From the NCBI GenBank assembly GCA_964225175.1, contig CAXQNK010000099.1, positions 1 through 20,588 of the forward strand: a stretch of DNA of 20,588 nt, given 5' to 3'. Shown in pieces: positions 7,964 through 14,814 of the stretch; position 1 is the first letter of the stretch, and each line of letters begins with the position of its first letter. The stretch is from WTJD01 sp964225175 (lineage in GTDB: Bacteria; Pseudomonadota; Gammaproteobacteria; Xanthomonadales; SZUA-36). The position numbers and the translations under genes were made by a program. Below the pieces are notes generated by a model that worked only from the letters and a program-made list of their open reading frames with translations, was not told the DNA's origin and ran no database searches.

Positions 7964-8569
7964 ATGAACGCATCGACTGAATCTTTCGCATCAGGCGCTC
8001 GTTTCATTCGCGTTTTGATGTGGTCTGTCTCGGTCTTTTTGCTGGTTTTGCCGGCCGTGGCGATGCTGTTTACCGATGAAGTGTCCTGGAGCCACACCGA
8101 CTTCATGGTATTCGCTTTGATGCTGTCGGTGGTTTGTGGCTGCCTTGAAATCGTACTCAGACGCTCGACGAGCCGAAACTATCTGGCGGGATTCGCAGTC
8201 GCTCTGCTCGCCAGTTTCCTGCTGGTCTGGGTCAATCTTGCGGTGGGAATCGTCGGCAATGAGGGCAACCCTGTTAATCTGTGGTTTTATGTCGCGCCCG
8301 GTGTTGGCGTGGCCTGGAGCGTCGCCACCCGTTTCACAGCCAGAGGCATGGCCCAGGCAATGATCGCTGCGGCGATTGTCCAGGCCATTGTGGCCATTGT
8401 GATTCTGACCATCAGCAAAGCCCACACCCCAATTATTACGGGAATATTCGTACTGCTCTGGCTCAGTTCCGCGCAGCTTTTCCGCTCCGCCCGAAAACAG
8501 GCCGCCGGGAATGGTGATAACACGCCCTCCAGCCCGCCAAACGATCAGTTAGACTCCGACGACAGGTGA
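7964..8569 (+). CDS. Uncharacterised integral membrane protein (201 aa)
   Basis: I recognise the general type, a small gammaproteobacterial membrane protein with no known function, but no named family. It has about six hydrophobic segments (about 15-36, 47-65, 73-97, 106-123, 129-151, 157-174) and a polar tail of about 25 residues rich in Ser, Pro and Asp. The segment WVNLAVGIVGNEGNPVNL followed by APGVGVAWSVATRF and GMAQAM looks like the conserved core. The ATG start follows GGAG (7952-7955) by 8 bases. A longer reading from 7883 is rejected because its extra residues are soluble and unlike a membrane protein start. Its 3' end overlaps the convergent alpha/beta hydrolase gene by 25 bases. 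No partner suggests a role. Confidence 0.75.
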   Translation: MNASTESFASGARFIRVLMWSVSVFLLVLPAVAMLFTDEVSWSHTDFMVFALMLSVVCGCLEIVLRRSTSRNYLAGFAVALLASFLLVWVNLAVGIVGNEGNPVNLWFYVAPGVGVAWSVATRFTARGMAQAMIAAAIVQAIVAIVILTISKAHTPIITGIFVLLWLSSAQLFRSARKQAAGNGDNTPSSPPNDQLDSDDR

Positions 8570-9660
8570 ACTGTCAGGAATTCAGCCACATCGGCAAAGG
8601 CACGTTCCCTGATCGGCTCGTTTCTCCCAATCCAATAGCCATACTGAACGCAGTCCTTGAGGCGAGCACCCAACCTGAGTCGGGTTGATATCCGGGTCGC
8701 GCGGCTCGCGTCCGGCCCATAGCCCACGAGACGCTGACCATCGAGCACTGGATAGCCTTCTGCGTCATAACGCCATTCGCAGCCACTGATGTAAGGTGAA
8801 TCCTCGCTGAAATGGAGCGTCTCCTCATTTTCCCAAGCGTGTCCGGCGCCATCGTAAACGATGGCGGTTACCTCGCTGCCCAACTGCCTCAACCTCGACT
8901 CTCGACGAACGCAAGCCTCGAGGTCATTGGAAGCATCCCGGGTGCCTCGCAGAGTCAGCAATGGTGCGCCGGTGACTGGATTGCTGCCAATATCCTGGAA
9001 GCATGGACCATAGACGTCAACGTGAACCGCAAAGCGCACGGCTTCCTCGGCCAGGCTGGAGCGAACACGCTCGTCCATGGCGATCCGTGTCGCCATGCCG
9101 CCATAAGAAAACCCAAGCAATCCGATTCTCTGGTGATCGATACGCGGGTGAGTCAGCAATACAGCCAAGGCGGAGTATGCATCAGCCACCAGGTCAATTT
9201 CCGTGACGGAACCGGTGCGAATCAGGTAGTTGGTTTCCTCGCTCAAACCCCGCGGCGCATAGTATTCGAGCACGAAGGCCGCGATACCCTGCCGGTTGAG
9301 GAATCCGGCATAAGCGTGCTCTCTTCCCGGCTTGATGCCCCCGCTGCCTGGCAAAATCACCATGGCGGCATGCGGTTCCGGCCAGGCGCCATCAGGAAAA
9401 CTCAGGTGGCCTCGCCCAGTGGTCTCAACGCCGCGTTGACCCGCCAGGATCACCGAGAGGTCAAAGGGGCTGTGCGTGGCAAAATAAACTACGCCCTCAT
9501 CCTCTGCATTCAGCGAGACCGCGGGTTTCGGCCAATCGGGAAATTCAGGTAAAGTCCAGACCACCAGCGCTGTCTGGACGGCTGGAACCAACAGGAGGCC
9601 AATGACCAGGATCACGACCACGGCCGGCACACCCAGCCCGATGACAAGCGTCCTTCTCAC
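8545..9660 (-). CDS. Membrane-anchored alpha/beta hydrolase (dienelactone-hydrolase-like)
   Basis: The 371-residue protein has an N-terminal hydrophobic anchor (about 5-28) and then an alpha/beta hydrolase domain. The nucleophile elbow is GFSYGG (Ser185). The likely acid is Asp242 in RGTRDASND, and the catalytic His is His274 in GAGHAWE. VILPGSGG (101-108) supplies the oxyanion-loop region. The order and spacing resemble dienelactone hydrolases and related peptidase/esterase folds. The active site is predicted on the periplasmic side; the substrate is unknown. The start is GTG (9660) with only a weak upstream SD, so the exact start is less sure; a later start would lose the anchor. It is convergent with the membrane protein gene, with a 25-base overlap. 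Confidence 0.82.
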   Translation of the reverse strand: MRRTLVIGLGVPAVVVILVIGLLLVPAVQTALVVWTLPEFPDWPKPAVSLNAEDEGVVYFATHSPFDLSVILAGQRGVETTGRGHLSFPDGAWPEPHAAMVILPGSGGIKPGREHAYAGFLNRQGIAAFVLEYYAPRGLSEETNYLIRTGSVTEIDLVADAYSALAVLLTHPRIDHQRIGLLGFSYGGMATRIAMDERVRSSLAEEAVRFAVHVDVYGPCFQDIGSNPVTGAPLLTLRGTRDASNDLEACVRRESRLRQLGSEVTAIVYDGAGHAWENEETLHFSEDSPYISGCEWRYDAEGYPVLDGQRLVGYGPDASRATRISTRLRLGARLKDCVQYGYWIGRNEPIRERAFADVAEFLTVHLSSESN

Positions 9661-9822
9661 CGGGCCGTGAATGTTTGAGTGTTCATCGTGAGCAAATGAG
9701 AGATCCTCATGCTGCGGGGTTAATCTTCGCCAGACTCAAAATCAGATCGGCTGGTGACGTGCCAACCGCCATCGTGTGAAACCAGTGTAACAAAGTGTTT
9801 CGAGAGCTACATTTTTCGGCTG

Positions 9823-9899
9823 CGCGTGGCACACGCGAAAATTCTGCGCGGGAGCCCACTTGTTCCCGAACCCTGTGCACGGCACGCGGCATATGCGTG
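9823..9899. repeat. Two CACGC/GCGTG dyads in the gap between divergent genes
   Basis: In the 277-bp gap between the hydrolase and the small membrane protein there are two inverted repeats of the same pentamer. CGCGTG-GCA-CACGCG lies at 9823-9837 and CACGC-N7-GCGTG at 9883-9899. Neither is followed by a T-run on either strand, so they are not intrinsic terminators. They could be regulator sites for one or both divergent genes. Chance in GC-rich DNA is a real alternative. Confidence 0.3.
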
Positions 9900-9937
9900 T
9901 TAGTATGCCTCGCACTGTAGCTTGGAAACCGACTCGC

Positions 9938-10420
9938 ATGCCCGAAATCACAGCACTTGGCTGGTTCCACACCGCCATGGGCATTATTGCCCTGGTGAGT
10001 GGGGCCATCTCTCTCGTCAAGCACCATGAAATCAAACCATCAACAGGCGTCGGTCAGCTATACCTCGTCACCACGCTGGTGACGGCCGCAACCGCTCTCA
10101 TGATTTTTCAGCACGGTGGCTTCGGGCCCGCCCATGGTCTCGCCGTGCTCACGCTGCTGGCCCTCGCGGTAGGCACTTTGGCAGCGAAGACCCGAATCCT
10201 CGGATCTGCGTCGCGTTATGTCCAGGCCATCGCTTATTCAAGCACCCTGCTGTTTCACGCGATACCCGCAGTCACCGACGCGCTCATGCGACTGCCGGTG
10301 GGTGATCCTTTACTTTCGTCGATCGAAGACCCGGTGCTGAAGGCATGTTATCTCGCACTGCTGATCGTCTTCCTTGTCGGCTGCATGTTCCAGCTGCGCT
10401 GGATACACACACACCGTTAA
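9938..10420 (+). CDS. Small integral membrane protein, DUF2306-like
   Basis: A 160-residue protein with about five hydrophobic segments (7-27, 41-57, 65-83, 93-112, 135-154). Several His residues lie near membrane borders (His11, His29, His30, His59, His66, His107). The N-terminal pattern LGWFHTAMGIIALVSGAISL followed by a Lys/His loop and GVGQLYL resembles DUF2306 / YozB-like four-helix membrane proteins of unknown function; this assignment is by eye. The ATG at 9938 is preferred over the in-frame ATG at 9860 because the hydrophobic core begins there, with a weak GGAAA about 9 bases upstream. The 3' end stops 24 bp before the convergent acylase gene. Confidence 0.7.
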   Translation: MPEITALGWFHTAMGIIALVSGAISLVKHHEIKPSTGVGQLYLVTTLVTAATALMIFQHGGFGPAHGLAVLTLLALAVGTLAAKTRILGSASRYVQAIAYSSTLLFHAIPAVTDALMRLPVGDPLLSSIEDPVLKACYLALLIVFLVGCMFQLRWIHTHR

Positions 10421-10444
10421 GGGCCGACGCCGTCCGGCTTGCAC

Positions 10445-12868
10445 TCAGCGCGGGCCAACAAGCTCACGCTGGGCCTGGACATCCGCAAGGATCGCATCGC
10501 GGTCAAAGAGCACCGGCCTCCACTGTTTGTCCCGGTACAGCAGAGTCTGGTCCAGGAAGTACTGTGAACCCGGGTCTCCCGACTGTCCGTACGACAACAA
10601 CGCTTCAGCCGAAGGTCCCGAATCGGTGAACGACAGGGCCATGATGAAACTGCTGCCGTGCAATACCGGATAGCCGGCACTGGTCGCCAACTTGCTGCCT
10701 GGCAGGCGCTGAGCGGAAATGCCAGCGACAGGATGCGTGGGCAGACCGCTCACCTGAAGATTGGCAACGCCCTCAAACCTGTTGCCCCCATGAATTGGAA
10801 TTTTCCCTCCGGCACGGTAGGCGAACTGCGCCTCACCCAGCGCCGCATCAAGCGGGAGATCAGCGTCTTCCAATACCCGGATCGCGGCGGCAAGATGCTT
10901 CATTGCCAGCTCGGCATCACCCAGGCCAGAGGGTGTGGAGACAGGCGCATCCGGATCGAATGGCGCAGCAAACAGATCGCCCGCACGCAGTGTTGACGAG
11001 TACTCATAGCGTGCCAGCCACTCGCGAAACAACACCGCACCCCGACTGTTCTCATTCAGTCTTCGGTCATAATTTTGAAGTGCGTCGCAGGCCACGCCCA
11101 AGTCGACAAGCTGCCCATCCCATTCAACCGCCGGCATCGCGGTGCACGCCGCGACGAGCTCATCCACGAGCAACTCCGCGGCAAGGCCGCGATTGCCAAA
11201 CAACGCCTCCTGGATTTCTTCTTTTGAGAACAGCCCGTCTGCGCCGGAATGCCCGTAGGGGTCCTTCGGGTCCAACATGCGTAAATTCATCCGCGTTCTC
11301 AAACTGCGCGCGGTACCCGCCTTGCCGTATAAAGGAGAAAAACCCGTCAGGGGCTGCTCTGGGTTGGTCAACCAGTAGCTGTCATTGCTGTTGAAGATGT
11401 AGTCTTCGCGCTCCAGGGCAGGTCGATGATCGAAAGGCACAGTGCCCGGGATGGGCGCGCCATTGTTCAGCTGCCATTCGAAGCGACTGTCGCTCCCGTT
11501 TAACAACAGCCAACCGCGCTCGGCATAAGCGCGGCTTGCCAGCGGGTCCTCACTCAGCGATTGTCGCCAGCTGTCGATGGCCTCCTGCGACAGATCAACG
11601 ACGGTAGAGTTATCGAGATACAGGGCACGTCCAGAATCGCTTACGGCCATGGTGTTGACAAAGGGCATGCTGTTCCAGCGCCGATGTGCCTCAATGAACT
11701 CGTCGAGGTCCACCGACTGATTCATGTCCAGCCATTGCGACAAAACCCGATGATTGCGCGCATTAGCATCACGGACGGTGAAAGCGGAGCGTTCTGACCA
11801 ATCCATTCCGGGAAAAGCCACCATCGGCCCATAGTGCGAAAACCAAAACGTGCGTTCCATATCGACGATTTTCGCGTCTTCCTGTCGCACTTTGACCGTG
11901 ACCGTCTGCGCGCGAATCGCCCGCACCTCCTCACCATATCGGTAACGCAAGGGGTCATCCGGCAACAGTTCCAGGCGGTAAAACACGAGGCGCTGGCTGT
12001 CAGAAACGGTGTGAGTCCAGGCGACATTGCGATTGAATCCGATGGCCACTCCGGGCGAGCCCAACAGGTGGGCGCCGTACACATCCAGCCGGCCCGGTAT
12101 GGTCAGGTGCTTCTCCCAGAAACGACTACTGCCGTACCATGGATAATGGGGATTGGCGAGCAGTAGCCCCAGGCCGTTCTCGGTGCGTTCAGCCCCAAAC
12201 GCCCAGGCGTTTGAGCCCATGCCCGAGAGCGCTACCGCATCCGCGGCGTCTGCAATCAGTGCATCACTCACCGACTGGCGGGAGCCCCCAGACGCGGCAG
12301 GGGGCGGCTGCGCAGCAGCAATCGCTGCGCTAATTTGGGGGATGGTCTGAATCATCAGCAACATTCGCGCCGTGAAATCCGTCGTCGTGACCTCACGGAC
12401 CCAGGGCGCGCCTGCGCACCATGCAGTCTCCGATGCACCCCGCTCTCGTACGAAGCGGTTATAGCCTGCTGCATAACCTTCGAGCCAGTCGCTGATCTCT
12501 TTTCCCTGTGCCGCGAGTGCCTCCTGTGCCTGGGCACGAAGGTCTATCGCGCTAACCAATCCATCACTGATGACGTTCTTATCGGAATCACCCGCACCGA
12601 GTTCAGATGCCAGCTCGCCCCTGGCTTCCAGCAAGCCGTAGGCGATATTGCAGATGTGATCTTCCGCCGCAGCGTATCCCTCCCCATAGCCGAGGCTGCC
12701 GAAATCATCCGCCGTAACGTGCGCGACACCGTGACTCGTCCGAACGATCTCCGCCCGGTACATGTCCTCATCAGCGGGCTCTACAATCGCTCCGCAACCG
12801 GAAAAAACCGCCATCATGATCGCGGCCGTAAGGACAAAAAAACCTTGTGCGAACCGAGTTAGGAACAT
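10445..12868 (-). CDS. Penicillin acylase family Ntn-hydrolase lipoprotein (AHL/aculeacin-acylase-like)
   Basis: The 807-residue precursor has the layout of peptidase family S45: alpha chain, spacer, then a beta chain starting at a catalytic Ser. GMGSNAWAFG places the nucleophile at Ser219. SHGVAHVTADDFGSLGYGEG (45-64) and AEDHICNIA resemble the PvdQ/aculeacin-acylase branch, which cleaves acyl-homoserine lactones, lipopeptides or cyclic peptides. The N-terminus is a lipoprotein signal with lipobox FSGC (Cys25), so the enzyme is probably lipid-anchored in the periplasm. The ATG at 12868 has AGGAG 8 bases upstream. The in-frame ATG at 12874 is only 2 bases from that SD, and a longer frame from 12988 has no signal-like start. 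It diverges from the proteorhodopsin gene over 177 bp. The substrate is unknown. Confidence 0.9.
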   Translation of the reverse strand: MFLTRFAQGFFVLTAAIMMAVFSGCGAIVEPADEDMYRAEIVRTSHGVAHVTADDFGSLGYGEGYAAAEDHICNIAYGLLEARGELASELGAGDSDKNVISDGLVSAIDLRAQAQEALAAQGKEISDWLEGYAAGYNRFVRERGASETAWCAGAPWVREVTTTDFTARMLLMIQTIPQISAAIAAAQPPPAASGGSRQSVSDALIADAADAVALSGMGSNAWAFGAERTENGLGLLLANPHYPWYGSSRFWEKHLTIPGRLDVYGAHLLGSPGVAIGFNRNVAWTHTVSDSQRLVFYRLELLPDDPLRYRYGEEVRAIRAQTVTVKVRQEDAKIVDMERTFWFSHYGPMVAFPGMDWSERSAFTVRDANARNHRVLSQWLDMNQSVDLDEFIEAHRRWNSMPFVNTMAVSDSGRALYLDNSTVVDLSQEAIDSWRQSLSEDPLASRAYAERGWLLLNGSDSRFEWQLNNGAPIPGTVPFDHRPALEREDYIFNSNDSYWLTNPEQPLTGFSPLYGKAGTARSLRTRMNLRMLDPKDPYGHSGADGLFSKEEIQEALFGNRGLAAELLVDELVAACTAMPAVEWDGQLVDLGVACDALQNYDRRLNENSRGAVLFREWLARYEYSSTLRAGDLFAAPFDPDAPVSTPSGLGDAELAMKHLAAAIRVLEDADLPLDAALGEAQFAYRAGGKIPIHGGNRFEGVANLQVSGLPTHPVAGISAQRLPGSKLATSAGYPVLHGSSFIMALSFTDSGPSAEALLSYGQSGDPGSQYFLDQTLLYRDKQWRPVLFDRDAILADVQAQRELVGPR

Positions 12869-12983
12869 AGCCATTACTCCTGTTGGGTGCAGCCGCAGCC
12901 TATCATGCGGCAGGGTGGGAATGAACACGGCTGACCTGGGAAGCGGCGATAACCAAGCATCAAACCCGGTCAGAATGTCATTT

Positions 12984-13015
12984 TTCACAAAATTCTCACA
13001 ATTGTCTGCTACACT
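12984..13015 (+). promoter_or_regulatory. Candidate extended -10 promoter of the proteorhodopsin gene, with TCACAA direct repeats
   Basis: An extended -10, TGCTACACT, lies at 13007-13015. It would start RNA near 13022, about 24 bases before the ATG. A TTCACA at 12984-12989 resembles a -35 element but sits 20 bases away, longer than ideal. TCACAA occurs at 12985-12990 and again at 12996-13001, exactly 11 bp (one helical turn) apart. The second copy runs into the palindrome ACAATTGT (12998-13005). This pattern could be an activator or repressor site. Confidence 0.45.
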
Positions 13016-13045
13016 CAGATGGCTAACATTGGAGGGGCTCTAAAA

Positions 13046-13750
13046 ATGGATAAAATGTTCTTGCAAAGTGGCGACTTCGTTGGCGTCACGTTCTGGCTTG
13101 TCTCGATCGCTATGATCGCCGCAACCGTGTTCTTCCTCTACGAGGGCAGTAAGGTCAACGCGAAGTGGCGATTGTCACTTCTGGTTGCAGGCCTGGTCAC
13201 TCTCGTTGCGGGCGTGCACTACGATTACATGCGGGACTACTGGGTGGTCAACCAGGCCACACCGATTGTCTACCGGTATATCGACTGGCTGATCACTGTT
13301 CCATTGCTGATGATTGAGTTCTACATCATCCTCAGGGCGGTGGGCGCAGCGGTCGGCAGCGGCTCGTTCATGCGACTTCTGGTCGGAACACTGGTCATGC
13401 TGATCTTCGGCTATCTGGGCGAAGCCAAGCTGATGGGTGCAACACCCGCATTCATCATCGGAATGGCGGGCTGGGCATTAATTATCTGGGAAATCTACGG
13501 TGGCCAGGCTGGGAAAGCTGCCGCAAGCGCTGGTGGGGCGGTAGCCTCGGCGTTTGGTGCCATGAGGTGGATTGTTCTTGTTGGCTGGGCGATCTATCCG
13601 CTCGGTTACGTGTTCGGCTACATGATGGGGCAAGTTGATGACAACGCGCTCAACATCTTGTACAACCTGGCCGACTTCGTTAACAAGATCCTGTTCGGCC
13701 TGATCATCTGGAACCTTGCTGTCAAGGATTCAGGAGACGCCGCGCACTAG
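13046..13750 (+). CDS. Proteorhodopsin, predicted green-absorbing light-driven proton pump
   Basis: A 234-residue, seven-helix microbial rhodopsin close to green proteorhodopsin (GPR). RYIDWLITVPLLMIEF contains the proton acceptor Asp80, Thr84 and the donor Glu91, the DTE motif of proton pumps. These equal GPR Asp97, Thr101 and Glu108 with a constant offset of 17. Leu88 equals GPR Leu105, the green-tuned residue. His58 (GPR His75) and the retinal-binding Lys214 (GPR Lys231, in FVNKILFG) are present. Light absorbed by retinal would drive proton export across the inner membrane. The N-terminus is short (MDKMFLQSGDFVGV) and lacks the signal peptide of classical GPR. The ATG follows GGAGG (13031-13035) by 10 bases; a start at 13019 would put the SD inside the gene. 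It is a single-gene unit ending in a strong terminator. Retinal-synthesis genes are not nearby. Confidence 0.97.
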   Translation: MDKMFLQSGDFVGVTFWLVSIAMIAATVFFLYEGSKVNAKWRLSLLVAGLVTLVAGVHYDYMRDYWVVNQATPIVYRYIDWLITVPLLMIEFYIILRAVGAAVGSGSFMRLLVGTLVMLIFGYLGEAKLMGATPAFIIGMAGWALIIWEIYGGQAGKAAASAGGAVASAFGAMRWIVLVGWAIYPLGYVFGYMMGQVDDNALNILYNLADFVNKILFGLIIWNLAVKDSGDAAH

Positions 13751-13774
13751 TCGCGTTACTTGCAGTACGGAAAG

Positions 13775-13804
13775 GCCCCGGTCAACGACCGGGGCTTTTT
13801 TTTT
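13775..13804 (+). terminator. Intrinsic terminator of the proteorhodopsin gene
   Basis: GCCCCGGTC (13775-13783) and GACCGGGGC (13787-13795) form a perfect 9-bp stem with loop AAC, followed by nine T (13796-13804). It lies 24 bp after the rhodopsin stop codon. This is a strong Rho-independent terminator that isolates the rhodopsin from the next gene. Confidence 0.95.
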
Positions 13805-13850
13805 GCCCTGTCATTGGCATGGCCCAACAGACCCAAGGTAAACTCGCCGC

Positions 13851-14171
13851 ATGAGCCACAATGTCAGATGTCACCGTTGCGGTCTGAGCCTGAGTCATCT
13901 CAGCCTCCCATTGACCCGCAGAGATCATTGTCCCGGTTGTGGCACCGAACTACACGTTTGCCGTTTGTGCCTCTCGTTCGACCTCAATGCACCGGGTCAA
14001 TGCACCGAAGATGATGCAGAGGACGTCAAGGAAAAAGACCTGGCAAATTTTTGCGAGTGGTTCGCACCTTCCGAAACAGCGTTCAATCCGGAGGAAAAAA
14101 CCGAGGCAGACCGGGCGCTGGAGTCACTTGAAGCGCTTTTTTCAGGCTTGAACTCGAAAGGGTCCGACTGA
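13851..14171 (+). CDS. Cysteine-rich zinc-ribbon protein, uncharacterised (106 aa)
   Basis: Eight Cys are arranged as CxxC pairs and singles: Cys7/Cys10 (CHRC), Cys27/Cys30 (CPGC), Cys37/Cys40 (CRLC), Cys51 and Cys68 (NFCEWF). This fits two zinc sites. The pattern of CPxCG, a CxxC followed by an FD motif, then QC and NFC-[DE]-[YW]-F, is that of a conserved proteobacterial family whose function I do not know. The C-terminal 35 residues are acidic and probably helical, ending without a domain. It has no signal peptide and is likely cytoplasmic. The ATG has AAGG about 12 bases upstream, a weak SD. It starts 46 bp after the rhodopsin terminator, so it should have its own promoter unless readthrough occurs. 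Confidence 0.82.
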   Translation: MSHNVRCHRCGLSLSHLSLPLTRRDHCPGCGTELHVCRLCLSFDLNAPGQCTEDDAEDVKEKDLANFCEWFAPSETAFNPEEKTEADRALESLEALFSGLNSKGSD

Positions 14172-14284
14172 GCGCAGGACCCACTTCAAGTTCGTCATCT
14201 CCAAGCCCGTAAAGATTTCGCTGAGACGCCCCGGCAATGGGGTTGCTTGGGACATGAGGCGGGCCCTCAGCCTTCAATCCATCG

Positions 14285-14312
14285 TTTACTCCCGTCGGAG
14301 AATCGCTAAAAT
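14285..14312 (+). promoter_or_regulatory. Candidate sigma-70 promoter of the molybdenum hydroxylase operon
   Basis: TTTACT (14285-14290, 4/6 to the -35 consensus) and TAAAAT (14307-14312, 5/6 to the -10 consensus) are separated by 16 bases. Transcription would start near 14319, about 30 bases before the GTG at 14349, with the SD GGGAG at 14338-14342. The rest of the 177-bp gap (14172-14348) shows no gene and no clear terminator. Confidence 0.5.
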
Positions 14313-14348
14313 GAAACGAGTGAGTTCAATCCGGACCGGGAGAGTCAA

Positions 14349-14813
14349 GTGAGCAAGCATATTGTCATCAATGGCCGCACAACCGAAGTGTCGGTCGAGC
14401 CGGACATGCCGCTGCTGTGGTACCTCAGGGAAACCCTGAACTATACCGGCACGAAGTATGGATGTGGCAAGGGCTTGTGTGGCGCTTGCACCATTCACTT
14501 GGACGGCGAGGCGGTCCGGTCTTGTGTGCTGCCGGTCAGCGCCGCCTTTGGCAGGAGCATCACGACCATCGAGGGCCTGTCGCCAGACGGGGCCCATCCG
14601 CTTCAAATTGCCTGGATTGAACATCGTGTCCCACAGTGCGGCTACTGCCAATCGGGGCAGATCATGCAGGCCGCCAGCCTCCTGGCAGGGAATCCGACGC
14701 CAAGCGACGAGGAAATAGATCAGGCCATGCAGGGCAATATCTGCAGGTGTGGGACCTACTTGCGCATCCGCAAAGCCATAAGGAGTGCTGCTGACACGGC
14801 GCAGGAAACCTGA
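14349..14813 (+). CDS. (2Fe-2S)-binding subunit of a xanthine-dehydrogenase-family hydroxylase (IorA-like)
   Basis: The 154-residue protein has both iron-sulfur sites of the small subunit in the xanthine oxidase family. The plant-ferredoxin site is Cys39, Cys44, Cys47 and Cys59 (YGCGKGLCGAC, then C). The second is Cys97, Cys100, Cys132 and Cys134 (CGYC, then ICRC). It relays electrons from the molybdenum centre of the partner subunit. It starts with GTG, with GGAG 6 bases upstream. It lacks a signal peptide, so it probably rides across the membrane with its Tat-exported partner. The next gene begins 1 base after its stop, which indicates tight coupling. The closest known arrangement is isoquinoline 1-oxidoreductase and related aldehyde or N-heterocycle hydroxylases; the substrate is not determined. 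Confidence 0.93.
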   Translation: MSKHIVINGRTTEVSVEPDMPLLWYLRETLNYTGTKYGCGKGLCGACTIHLDGEAVRSCVLPVSAAFGRSITTIEGLSPDGAHPLQIAWIEHRVPQCGYCQSGQIMQAASLLAGNPTPSDEEIDQAMQGNICRCGTYLRIRKAIRSAADTAQET

Positions 14814-14814
14814 G

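Noticed and set aside
12335..12862. Open frame on the plus strand (175 codons)
   Set aside because: It is antisense to the acylase N-terminal part, where the acylase motifs are clear. It has no domain of its own.
13019..13045. Upstream start for the rhodopsin (adds nine residues)
   Set aside because: It would place the GGAGG SD inside the coding region and start at or before the predicted transcription start. The ATG at 13046 fits better.
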